Assembly (NCBI RefSeq): GCF_004664715.2
Contig: NC_051072.1
Location: 28,819,997-28,883,996, forward strand
Length of the DNA: 64,000 bases
Reading direction: 5' to 3'
Source of the DNA: Peromyscus leucopus
Lineage: Eukaryota; Chordata; Mammalia; Rodentia; Cricetidae
A program made the position numbers and the translations under genes. Positions 1 through 10,175 of this stretch are shown here, in pieces (the stretch's first letter is position 1; the number at the start of each line of letters is the position of its first letter). The notes beneath the pieces were generated by a model. That model made no database searches. It was not told the DNA's origin and was given only the letters and a program-made list of their open reading frames with translations.

Positions 1-106
1 TCCATCTAAATGGCCAGTGATATACCTGGCTTTGCAATTTGACTTTGATGGGAAGAATATTCTGAGGTGGTGTTTTGTTAACATAGTTCATTGAAGACAA
101 ACAGCT

Positions 107-194
107 GTTCCAGGACAGCCAGGGTTACACAGAGAAACCCTGTCTACAAAACAAAGCCCTGTCTACAAAAACAAAAACAAGCAAACAAACAAAA
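107..194 (+). mobile_element. B1 SINE, 5'-truncated
   Basis: This is the right end of a B1 (ccaggacagccagggttacac, then the cagagaaaccctgtct core) followed by an A-rich tail with aaac units. It is bounded by a 13-bp direct repeat, aagacaaacagct, at 94-106 and 195-207. That is the target-site duplication expected of L1-driven retrotransposition. The core gaccctgtctac is partly repeated in the tail. Confidence 0.8.
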
Positions 195-207
195 AAGACA
201 AACAGCT

Positions 208-459
208 CTGAAGAGAGGCTTTGACTGGGAATTCTCCCACTTTCAAATTCCCATCCAACTTCCACCTTGACTGATACAGCCAGATTTTGTTGTCAGTCAG
301 TCACTGAGACTTCAGTGTAGGCTGTACCAGGAAGGACCATGAACTCAGGCAAGAGTCTCTGCAGCTGAGGCAGTCTTTAAGTGGTCTAAGATTTCTAAGG
401 CAATCCTTCCTTCCTCAAAGGGAAATTTGGGTAAGGATCACAGAGCCCGTTATACTTTC
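208..459. other. No recognisable feature
   Basis: Single-copy-looking sequence between the B1 and the ERVL LTR. I see no open frame, repeat or RNA signature here. Confidence 0.5.
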
Positions 460-951
460 TGTATTAGTCGGAGTTCTGTAGAGGAAGAGAACTGATAGAT
501 TGAACATATATATGTTGTTAGAATGGCTTACAGGTTGTGGTTCAGGTAGTCCAACAGTGGCTGTCTACCAACGGAAGGTGCAAGAATCCAGTCCAGAGGT
601 TGGATGTCTCAGCTGGTCTTAAATCTACACAGGAATCCTTAAAAAAAAAAAAAAAAAAAAAAAGAGGCAGGTTCTAATGCCAGTGAAGGAAGGAACTTGC
701 TAGGGAGAACAAGAGCAAGCAGGCAAAGAGAGCTTGTCCTTGTTCTTGCATGTCCTTTATATGGGTCCCCAGCAGAAGGTGTGACCCAGATTAAAGGTGT
801 ATATTCCCACCTCAAAGATCCAGATTAGAAGTGGGTCTTCCCACTTCAAATGATTAAATTAAGAAAAAATTCCCTCACAGGTGTGTCCAGTCATTTTTGG
901 CTTTCAGTTAATTCCAAATGTAGTCAAGTTGACCACCAACAATTGCCATCA
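460..951 (-). mobile_element. ERVL/MaLR-class LTR (ORR1-like), minus orientation
   Basis: The block opens with tgtattagtcggagttctgt and ends near agtcaagttgaccaccaac...gccatca. This is the typical inverted reading of rodent ORR1/ERVL-type LTRs, including the internal phrase ccagcagaaggtgtgaccca. A run of 23 or so A bases at 641-663 interrupts it. It lies to the left of minus-strand ERVL coding remnants, so it would be the 3' LTR of that element. The exact family name is uncertain. Confidence 0.65.
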
Positions 952-1349
952 TAAATCCACCCCTTGTCAGTTTGACACACAATCATATCTCCTTATGTCA
1001 TGCTTAATTTACAAATGAAAATGATAGCTGGGTCATAATTCTGTCCACCATGATATTCCTTGTACACACAGCAAATGCATTAAAAATTTAGAATAGGTGG
1101 CAATGTCCATCGAGAGACATTCTTTCATTATTTCAAACTTAAATATGATAGCCACTGATATTCTCTTAATTGATGTTACATTGCATGATGAGAAATTGAA
1201 GAAAGAAAACACAAATATCTGTACTAACATATTCTTAACAAAATATGACAGAAACATTTGTGTCAATTATAATCCTCATTTCTGAAACTGATCAAATGGA
1301 CTTAGCTGGTATTTGTAACTGCCTTCCTATACTACCTGTTCTGTATTTC

Positions 1350-2345
1350 TCACACCCTCAGAAAGCACCTCAGCAGGTCTTGGCTCTTTCCTGGGGGAGT
1401 GACCCACACCTTCATTCCTGATGGGTCTGTGCCTGGATTGGGTCGGTGTAGTTTCCCATTAACTTTAATCACATGATGTGATAGCACCAAGAGATGTTGT
1501 AAAGGATCTCCTCCACTCCAGACATAATCTTTCTTACCTCCATTGTGGAGAGGCAATCCAGTTCCCCCTTGGTAATCTGGATCAATCACCCCTCCTAACA
1601 CTGTTATTCCTTTCTTAGCCTGTTGGCTTAAAAGCATCAGAATCCCAAAGTGGCCAAGGGAAAGTCTGAGCTTCCAGTTCTGTGGACTGTTTGTTATATC
1701 TCCCAGCAGGAATACTTCTCACTCTGGAACCAAAACTTCTGGGCCAGTAGAAAACTTAAGGTCATGGGAACAGGAAGCAAAAATTTTCCTCGTGGGTCAC
1801 TAGGGGCGATAATGAGTGGAACTATTCCCTTTTCAGCCCCTTGTTTCCTGGACCTGTGGATCCTGGCTATGGGGGAAATCATATCATACACATGGAAATC
1901 AAAGCATATACTGGCTTCTGGAGAACCCTGCCCCAGCCCTCCAGGCTGTTTCCACCTAATTGGCACTGTGACTGTGTCTTCAAAAAGCCAACATGGTACG
2001 ACCAGTGGATTCCATGATAATGGGCCTGCTGTCACACTTCTCTGGCTGTGAAGTGAGTTCTTTGGCCAGAAGCAATACTGTATAGAATACAATGATAGTA
2101 GAAAAAGCACTCTGTAAGTCCACGGTTGGTAGTTTGGGTAGAAGTATTATGTGTAGGAAAGGAAGATCCATAAGCATAATAGGAATCTACTCCAGTAAGG
2201 ACAGAGCATTGTCGTTCCTGGAGGATGTGGTCTAATGTAGTCAACCTACCACCAGGTCACTGGCTGGTCACCCAGGGAATGGTGCCATATCTGGGGCTCA
2301 GTGTTCGTCTCTACTGTTGGTGATCTGGCTCTCAGCAGCCACTAT
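1350..2345 (-). pseudogene. ERVL-type pol remnant: integrase followed by dUTPase-like domain
   Basis: Read on the minus strand, overlapping open fragments at 2032-2244, 1694-2110 and 1350-1637 together resemble the C-terminal part of an ERVL-class pol: integrase core, then integrase C-terminal region, then a dUTPase-like domain with its GVIDPDYQG-type motif visible in the 1350-1637 frame. A dUTPase downstream of integrase is characteristic of ERVL. The frame changes at least twice and stops interrupt the reading, so this is an old inactive copy. The dUTPase-like piece is the longest uninterrupted part (95 codons from its ATG). The LTR at 460-951 is the natural 3' end of the same element. Confidence 0.7.
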
Positions 2346-2991
2346 AGCCATGTCATCCTTGGTGAATGGGAGTCTATGTTGTTGAGTCCATATATAACCC
2401 CCATCTCTGCCACCATGGCCCTTTGTTCTTGGACCCATTGGGCAATGACAGGAATGGCTGAGGAAAGAGGCTGACTGCCTTCAGAATGGATCATGCTATC
2501 TACTTGATTACCGAACTCCTCCTCAGCTGATATCACCTTTTGATGAGCATTTACTTGGGACACAAGGATCTTCATATCCTTTACCCATTTGCAGAGATCT
2601 ATCTACCTACTTCTTCCCTGGATGTTTGAATCACCAGTTTTCCAATCATGCTCTTTCCAAGTACCTGACCCTCCAGCCCATCCATTGGCTACAGCCCATG
2701 AATCAGCAAACAATTGCACATCTGGCCATTTCTCCTTTCTAACAAATATATGATCTTGTGTACTGCCCAAAATTCTGCCCACTGTGAAGATTTTCCTTCA
2801 GTGGTGTCTTTCAGAGTTGTCCCAGGAAGGTGTTTAATGATAGAACTCCCCACTTCTTGGTGGTGCCTGTGTAACGTGCAGAACCATCAACACATCAGGC
2901 CCTAGTCTTTTCTTTCCCAGCCAGCCAGTCATAGGGCATGTCCCATGAGGCTTCTTTCCAGCAACATACTTTTCTTAGATATTTTAGAACA
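2346..2991 (-). pseudogene. Upstream pol remnant of the same ERVL element (probable RNase H/connection region)
   Basis: The minus-strand frame at 2342-2575 and degraded text up to about 2960 continue the ERVL pol homology upstream of the integrase piece. The domain assignment is by position, since RNase H precedes integrase in pol; I cannot see catalytic residues. The reading is cut at 2991 by an L1 insertion, and more of the element may continue past 3688. Confidence 0.4.
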
Positions 2992-3676
2992 GAAATTGCT
3001 CTAAATTTTGAGAAGGTTATCTCCTTTCAGAAAGGCAGAGCATTCGTATTTGTTAGGAATCAAGATGGCTCCCAAGGTGCAACCCTCTCACAGACATTAA
3101 AAAGGATTTAGTACTTTATAGTCCTGTGGGTGAGGTCTGGAGGTTTTGTTTGCTTGGAGCACTCTCTGGCAAGTATCAGTCTCTTCAAGCTCCCAAGAAT
3201 GCCTGGGAGTCAAATGAGAAAAGTTGTCTTAAAGGCAAGAGAGGTTTTGTATAAGACGAAGCTGGTCCAAACTAGTGGAAACTCATGAACTGTGAGCCAA
3301 TAGCTGTGGAGCCTGCATGGTACTAGACTAGGCCCTCTGGATAGGGGAGACAGTCATTTAGCTTGAACTGGTTAGGAGGCCTCCAGGTGGTGGGATCAAG
3401 ATCCATCCCTGGTGCATGGGCTGGCTTTTTGGAGCCCAGTGCCTAAGGTAGGACACCTTGTGAAACCTTGGTGCAGGAAGGAGGAGCTTGGACCTGCCTC
3501 AACTGAATGTACCAGGCTCTCCTGTCTCCCCATGGGAGACCTTGCCGTGGAGAAGGTGGAAATTGGGGGTGTGATGGGGGGAAGCCTAGGGGATGGGAGG
3601 AGGGAGGTGAGAGGGATCTGTGGTTGGTATATAAAATGAATAGAAAAATTATTAATAATAAAAATAACAAAAAAGA
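2992..3676 (+). mobile_element. L1 3' end (end of ORF2 plus 3' UTR), inserted in ERVL
   Basis: From about 3240 the text is the familiar rodent L1 tail: ctaggccctctggatagggg, then gtgcatgggctggctttttg, a G-rich stretch at 3560-3620, and ctgtggttggtatataaaat before an A-rich end. An 11-bp direct repeat, attttagaaca, at 2981-2991 and 3677-3687 marks the insertion edges, so the L1 landed in the older ERVL sequence. The first 200 bases are less clearly L1. A 75-codon frame at 3412-3639 is only an L1-derived open reading. Confidence 0.7.
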
Positions 3677-3804
3677 ATTTTAGAACAACAACAAAAAAGA
3701 CAAGGCTGGTAATAGTCTCCTGTTGTTTCTGTTCCTTCATATGGATTCTGAAAAGGATTTAAAAATTATAAAGAAAAACCAAGCTGTTAGGGAGAGTCAT
3801 CTTC

Positions 3805-4020
3805 AATTTTGTCTATATTCTGTTGCTATAACAATATCTCAGAGAAGTCAATTTATAAAGAGAAGTTTATGCTCAAAATTCTGGAGGCAGAGATTCCAAG
3901 ATTAGATTCTATCTGGTGAGGGTCTTGGCATGGCAATGACTTCACACGGATGAGTTCACAAAAGAGAGGAATGTGGGTGTGTGTGGAAGAGACAAAACAC
4001 CAAGGGTAACCGGAGAAGGG
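3805..4020 (-). mobile_element. Possible MaLR/MLT1-like LTR fragment
   Basis: The phrase ctgttgctataacaatatct, followed by aatttataaagagaagttta and a ggaggcagag segment, matches the inverted 3' end of MaLR-type LTRs. The match fades after about 3930. Low confidence. Confidence 0.35.
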
Positions 4021-6625
4021 AGAAGGAAATTCCTGAATAAAGGCAGCCGAAACGCACAAGCGTACAAAACAAATTTAAAGAAAGCGTGTTCAAGAGGAAA
4101 ATGAAAAGTAAGAGAAAAGGCCCTGGGTGATGAGGCCAGCGTGTTATTCCAGCCTCAGACACCCCACCCCACCCATTGGCGCGCACACACACCACTGGCA
4201 TGGAGTTAACCTGAGTGTGAACCCCTCCAGACCCTTGAGTCTCTCTTTCCGCTTCACAGCTTGCCAGCCCTTTTACCCAGTGCGTGTCCTCCATTCTTAG
4301 AAGAAAAACAAAGCTAAGTGGCTCATAAAGCTGTAGTACAGTGCTTTCCAGGCTCTTCTGCAGCCAGCTCGCCGGGTCTTGACGAAGAGAAATCATTTTG
4401 TTTAGTCAAGATGTTGTGATCCTGACAATGATCAGTTTGGTGGCTGCTGTGCGAGCTTGGATTTTCTGGATGCGAAAGCCGCAGACTATTTACTGGGGTA
4501 TTAGATACGTGACAGATTTATGAGGAGAAATGCCTGGGAGGGGAAGCGGGGAGCAAGAGAAGAGTGGACTGCAAATTCTATCTCTATGCAAATTCTCTAT
4601 GGAGTAGGAAAGGGAAAAAAATGAATGAAAAAGAGAAAGAAAAAGAAGGCCAAGAGAAAGGAAAAGAGGAAGGGAGGGCAAGTCTTAGCAGAGGTCTGCT
4701 AAGAAAACTTCAGCCAGCTTGACAGTCTTCAAATCAACGTCAATGGATGGGAGACTCTCCAGTCTCCTGGGAATGGTCTTGTCTTGGTGTCTATCATGAT
4801 AAGTCACTGGATGAATGGATTTTAGGGCATGGAAGCTGTTTCTTAGCCACAGGAGATCTGAGAAGTAGATTTCTTGGCCCCTGAGATAATGAGAACTTGT
4901 TTTGGGCAATGGACTTACCAGTAACATTTGGGGATGTCTCGATGAAGTCATTTATGTGGCACCTAGCATGCAGTTTGCTCTTGTGAATATTTTCAATGCT
5001 TTTTGCCCTTGCCTTTAGATATGTTATACCTTGGGTTCATGACAACAGCCCCATTGGTTCATAAACATACACAATTGGTTTAGATTTATGCTTAAAAGAG
5101 ATGCCAATTGTATCTTAATTCTTAAAAAATCAAGTTTACTAGCCTAAAGGTCAAAGTACCTATAATCTACATATCTTTCCACTTTAATAATTACTATATT
5201 TGCCCTGTATTTCAATTACGTTGCCAATCCCCAGCTCTTATTTATCTGATACTGCCCTTTTTGCTCATACTGTTCTTCCCAACTACAATTAATCAATCAA
5301 CACATATTTCCTGTGCCCTTCCCATAGCAAGTACTGCATTCAGAACTGGATGTATGCTCTAGAGCAAGACAGATGGTACTTCAGCCTTTTGGGATTTGGA
5401 ATCTACTAAAGGAGCAACAGTCAGTTGACAGGTTTGGTGGAATCACACAAAAAAAGGTAGAAGAACAAGGTGCTCTCCAGACTAGCAGAAAAGAGTTGGA
5501 TTTTTGTAATCAGGGAAGAATATGGATGAAGAAAGGATAGTCACATAAAGAGTAGAAGCCTTTCTAACACAAATTGCATCATCATCAAAATGTTGCCATG
5601 ATCTTCCATGGTCTTTCCTTCTCTTCATTGAATCTGACCATTTCAGCATTTTATTATGCATGTCTTGTACAACACATATGTATAGTACATGAAACATGCT
5701 CTTTTGTTGTTCTATCGTATTGTAAAATCTTGGATGTTCAATACATGTATGATTCACCTCTGAATCCTGTATGATATTTAGGATAATACTGTCTGCTAAC
5801 GTGCAGCAAATACTCATTAAATTAATAACCACTGTCCTACTCGGTACAGCTGCACTTCTGACGTTTGACTGAATTGTAGAAGGAATGAGAGATTGCGTGT
5901 GGAGGTGGGGAGTAGCGTTTCACATAAGCCAGAGCTCTGCATTGCAACCTCAGCAGACCTATAGCCGATAAGATCATTTCTGTTGAGGAACTTAGCTGTA
6001 GATTCATTCCTTCAAACTAGGATTCTATGTGCGCATCATCTGTTTAACAATCCATCATTACACATCAGTGAGGTTTAGGAAGAAAGCCTCACTGGTAGAT
6101 AGATCAGCTAATACTCTGAAATAACTCTTCAGAGGTTACTTCCAGAATTTAGCTGATTGTTTTATCAAGCTAGTAGGTAATTTTTTAAAACTAGTTTGAA
6201 AATATTCTTTACCTTAATTTAAGGTATCATTATCTCCGATTCTTCCAGCCCAGAACCTGGGAAGATATACTAGCCTTAACTCTTAACTGGTGTGTGCACA
6301 CACATTTAAAAGAACAAAATGAATACTATTCACACAACTTCCACACTTCTTTTTGCAATTCAGATAGTTCTCAGAAACAGGTAGTTATATTATAAATTTG
6401 GGAAAGAAATGAACCAACACCAAATTCAGAATGCTTTTTAACATGTTCTAGGCTTTTCCACATTTTTTACAATGTGGCCTAATAATTTTCAATTTATTTC
6501 CAACCTATAGATTTCAATTCTACATTAAATATTTGACTTTTGCCAAATTTACATTTGTGTTCATCCACTGACCAAGAGATACTTCTTGTCACTGATTTAT
6601 GAAGAACTTTAAAATTCTTCCCTGA
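4021..6625. other. Mostly unique sequence, no gene recognised
   Basis: Contains a somewhat more GC-rich stretch (4130-4400) and a purine-rich low-complexity tract (about 4540-4680, gaaaaagagaaagaaaaaga-like). A segment at 5285-5350 (cacatatttcctgtgccctt) looks like a worn ancient interspersed repeat. A 146-codon minus-strand frame at 3956-4396 has no recognisable domain and is treated as chance. Confidence 0.5.
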
Positions 6626-6629
6626 CTCT

Positions 6630-6720
6630 ATTCCCCCATTATCTTCCATTCTCCCAGACTACCTCCCCACACTCCCCCACCCTCCTCCCCACCCACACCT
6701 CACACCCCCACTCACATCCT
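6630..6720. repeat. C-rich low-complexity tract
   Basis: Runs of ccccc separated by a, t and ac (ccccacactcccccaccctc and similar). The complementary strand carries several G runs and could form a G-quadruplex. It resembles the G-rich part of an inverted L1 3' UTR, but the flanks are too worn to prove that. Confidence 0.5.
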
Positions 6721-6859
6721 GGCACATACAGTTCCCTGGACTATGGCTACATCTTAAGGAACAGGAAAACTTCTTTTTTTGTTAAATTAATTAATCTATT
6801 ATCAATGTAGACACATATACATGTCTGTTTCTATGTTTTTATTTTTCATTAAGTGTTTT

Positions 6860-8730
6860 CATTTTTCAAACAAAAACACCTGTAATTGATAACTTATAAA
6901 CAGAAAGATATCAAAGAGAAAATATAAAGTACATACTATTGCTTTCTGGACTCTAATTTATAAACTATTGCCATACTTCTTTTTGCATGCTTTCAAACTT
7001 CTACATATCCCTAAGCTTCACTTTAGAATTAAGAAATTATGTGACAGGTGAATAATAGATAAGGAATCTGGGAGGAAATGAAAAATGGAAAAAGAACACT
7101 AAAGAGCCCTTACAGATGGGTCTGAAAAAAACTCTAGGTTATATTTTCAATACAATTACTAACTAGTTCTGTGGTTTGGATCATTTGATCATCAGCACTG
7201 GGAACATGGTTATGGCTCATTTAGCAATTAGGTTTTTCCGATGCTAGCCTTCAGTGGTGTTTTGTTTCATCCTGTTTATTGGCTTCGTTTACTATCACTA
7301 GAATCCAGTAACAAGACAATGACAGAGATCCATAAACAAAAACACTCAAAGAAATGCCAACTCACCTTCAGGACTATAGAGACTGAATATTAGTGCCTTT
7401 GTCAGGCTTGGAAGCAAGGCTGTATTACTAACCACCTATGGGACCCAGAGTGGGTTTCTATGCCCACTCTGTTGAGCAGTCTGCATAGTTAAACTGGCAC
7501 TTAAAAAAAGAAAGGAAAGATCATTCTTATCGTAGATTTAATTCATGAATTAAGTGAGATCATTCTTGTAACATACTAATGATTCTTGCACCCTCTCCCC
7601 AAAAACAGCCTTATCAAATACCAGATACTATTATTGTTTTACAATAATATGTTTAAGCCCATAGAAGCATCCAGAATGAAGCTGCCCAATGTACCCATTT
7701 CTACCTATTGTGAGTTAAAGGTTTCCAAAACACCGAAGTTCTAAGGTGATCCATAGAAAAGCATCAAAGAGCTCTTTTGTTATTTAGTTGAAGAAAGAAA
7801 TGTACTTAACTGTCATGGTAAATTATTACCCCAAATCAAGGATAAAAAAAATAAATGAACTGAAGGTAAGGCAGAGATGTTAATAAGAAAAGAGGACACA
7901 GCCACAGGAATGGGAAGAGGTCCACAGTGATAGCCACGGTCCATAAATTCCTTGTCAGTCAACATGAAAATAACTCTTCCTGGGATGTCAGAGAGACCAA
8001 GGCTTATCTGATTCTTTTAAGGTGGAATGACTGAACGTCATCAAATGGAGATGTCATGTTTGACTTCCAGAGAACCCGGAACACGTACACATAGAAGTAG
8101 TTTCTGTGAAAAACAGTAAAGAACGCCCTCTTAGACCTATTCTAAAAGTAGTCGGAGGGCAAAGACATGGAGCATGGACTTTCCATAGTGTTATGGTTCA
8201 CAGAAGAAAAAAAAAAGAATAAAAGCTAATCAATTTAACTCTCTGGGGAAGGAGAGCTGTGCCATTGATTAGATCTGGAATCATAGCCATTATATCTTTC
8301 AGAAATGGTCTCACTAAGTATGTTGAGAAATCCAATGGTTGTTTTCACAACTTAATAATTTTAATAACAAATCATTTTTCAGACGTGGAAGATTAATATT
8401 GGAAACTCTTTGAAACTTTTCTTTGGTTCCTACATAAAACACAGCCACATAGGTAGACATAAAACTCTCTATTTTGTTTTACAAAATGTTTCTAAAAGCA
8501 TCCTTGAATGGAAGCCAAGAATGTGTAATAACTGACTTCACAGTGTAGCACTGGGTAGTGATTCACTCGGGCAACATTAGCTAGAAATGGGGAAGAATGA
8601 GTCAGACAGGAAGCTCATTCTGGGAGAGTATTTTACTAGCCACTGGGTTCTGATTTCTAGACCATGAGATCCTCGCAGTCATGTGGTTTGGGAGTTTTGT
8701 TTGTGGTTTTGGTTTCAGTTGCATCTCATT
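6860..8730. other. Unique AT-rich sequence, nothing recognised
   Basis: No convincing repeat, RNA or coding signature. Open frames longer than 60 codons are absent. Confidence 0.5.
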
Positions 8731-8735
8731 AAGTG

Positions 8736-8850
8736 TCTCTGGTTGCCTAGAACTTGCTATGTAGGTACGCTGAACTTGAGTTCACAAAGAGCTGCCTGCT
8801 TCTGCCTCCTAAGTGCTGGGATTAAAGGCAGGCACCTCTCTGCATGGCAG
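8736..8850 (-). mobile_element. B1 SINE, minus, diverged
   Basis: The inverted B1 right monomer is clear: gttgcctagaacttgctatg, then cctgcttctgcctcctaagt and gctgggattaaaggcaggca. The left edge is worn and no target-site duplication is obvious. Confidence 0.7.
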
Positions 8851-8936
8851 TCACGTGGTTTTGTATTAAAATATTTCACTTGTGTTAGATTACTAGAATT
8901 TATTGCTTTTTATTTGTTAAAAGTTCCTGTTTCAGT

Positions 8937-9062
8937 TGTGTGTGTGTGTGTGTGTGTGTGTGATGTATGTGTGTGGGGGGGTGTATATATGTAAGTATAT
9001 GTGATGTGCATAACCATCATGTCTGTGTGTGTATGTGGTGTGAGTGTGTGTGTGTGTATGTG

Positions 9063-9100
<38 letters not shown>
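8937..9100. repeat. (TG)n microsatellite complex
   Basis: Uninterrupted TG at 8937-8962, then mixed TG/atg units and another long TG run at about 9064-9098. The low-complexity open frames through this stretch (for example 8910-9353 minus) are artefacts of the dinucleotide array. Confidence 0.9.
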
Positions 9101-9194
9101 ATAACTGTGCAGGTTCAGGTGTGTATAGGTATGCATGCATGTGGAGACCAGAGGACAACCTCAGGCAATTTTCCTCAGTGCCAACCACCATGTG

Positions 9195-9292
<98 letters not shown>

Positions 9293-9485
9293 CTGTTCTG
9301 AAACTCATGGAGTAGGCTATATTGGCTGGACAGCAGGGCCCAGAAATCTTCATGTCTCGACCTCTCCAGCACCGAAATTAAAAAGTATGTTACCATACCC
9401 AGGCTTTTACATGAGAACTAGGAATAGAATCAGATCCCAATGCTTGCAAAGCGAATGCTTTAATGACTGAGATATCCCCCCAAGC
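9101..9485 (-). mobile_element. B4-like SINE (ID-B1 composite), minus, with expanded microsatellite
   Basis: The left flank reads tgtggagaccagaggacaac and the right flank reads ctggacagcagggcccagaa...catgagaactaggaatagaa...gcttgcaaagcgaatgcttt, ending near gagatatcccccca. This is the inverted form of rodent B4/B3-type SINEs. The middle is replaced by a (GT)n(GA)n array at 9197-9289. Confidence 0.6.
9197..9289. repeat. (GT)16(GA)30 compound microsatellite
   Basis: About 32 bases of pure GT followed without interruption by about 61 bases of pure GA. The GA arm is a mirror-repeat purine tract able to form triplex (H-) DNA, and the GT arm can adopt Z-DNA. The purity suggests recent length instability. 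Confidence 0.95.
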
Positions 9486-10059
9486 TCCTGTTATTTATCT
9501 TATAATTTAATAATATTATAAGACTGTTGGCTATTCAAACTAATTGCTGTTCAATTGGATGCATATTTAGGAAGCCCTTTGTGTTTCCTGGGTTAACTTG
9601 GAATTTCATTACTTTCAGAGCAATAACTTCACTTTTCAGAAGAGGTGATGTGCCATCTGACTGCATGGTCCTGTCCCTCACACACAGTGATGTTTGCCAT
9701 GACCCTCAGAGCATGCAGACCTCTGTCAGAATGGCAGCAGACATTCCCCTGCAGTAAGTCCCTTCCCCCCCCCCCCCCCCCCCTATGTAAGCCCATACAC
9801 TGTGCCACATTAAGATCTCATGTATCTTACATTGCTTAATCTATGCTTGATGATTGACTGGACGCAGGAGTCATGTGATAAACATCTTTTTAAAAAACAG
9901 GCACACCATTTAGTATCAAAAACTGTCTGGTGCTCTCAGCCCTGGAAACATATAAGTAACATTTTATGTATTGAGCAGGTTGCATTTATATATGTAAGAA
10001 TATATGATATACACACACACATAAGGTATATATGTGTGTGTAACAACAATTAAAGGAAA
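9486..10059. other. Unique sequence with a poly(C) run
   Basis: Holds a pure C19 run at 9765-9783 and short AT/AC alternation near 9985-10035. No gene recognised. Confidence 0.6.
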
Positions 10060-10175
10060 AGAAGCCATGAATTTGAATGAGAACAAGGAATTTACATTGG
10101 GGAGGTTGGGAGAGAAAATGGAACTGTGGAAATGATGCAACTATATTAAAATTTCAAAAAAAATATTAAGAAAAA
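10060..10175 (+). mobile_element. L1 3' UTR fragment
   Basis: The order gaagccatgaatttgaatga, gagaacaaggaatttacatt, gggagag, aatgatgcaactatattaaa, then an A-rich end is that of the far 3' end of rodent Lx-type L1 copies. Confidence 0.5.

Noticed and set aside
3956..4396. 146-codon minus-strand open frame
   Set aside because: Low-complexity hydrophobic ends, no family resemblance, overlaps a possible LTR scrap; treated as chance.
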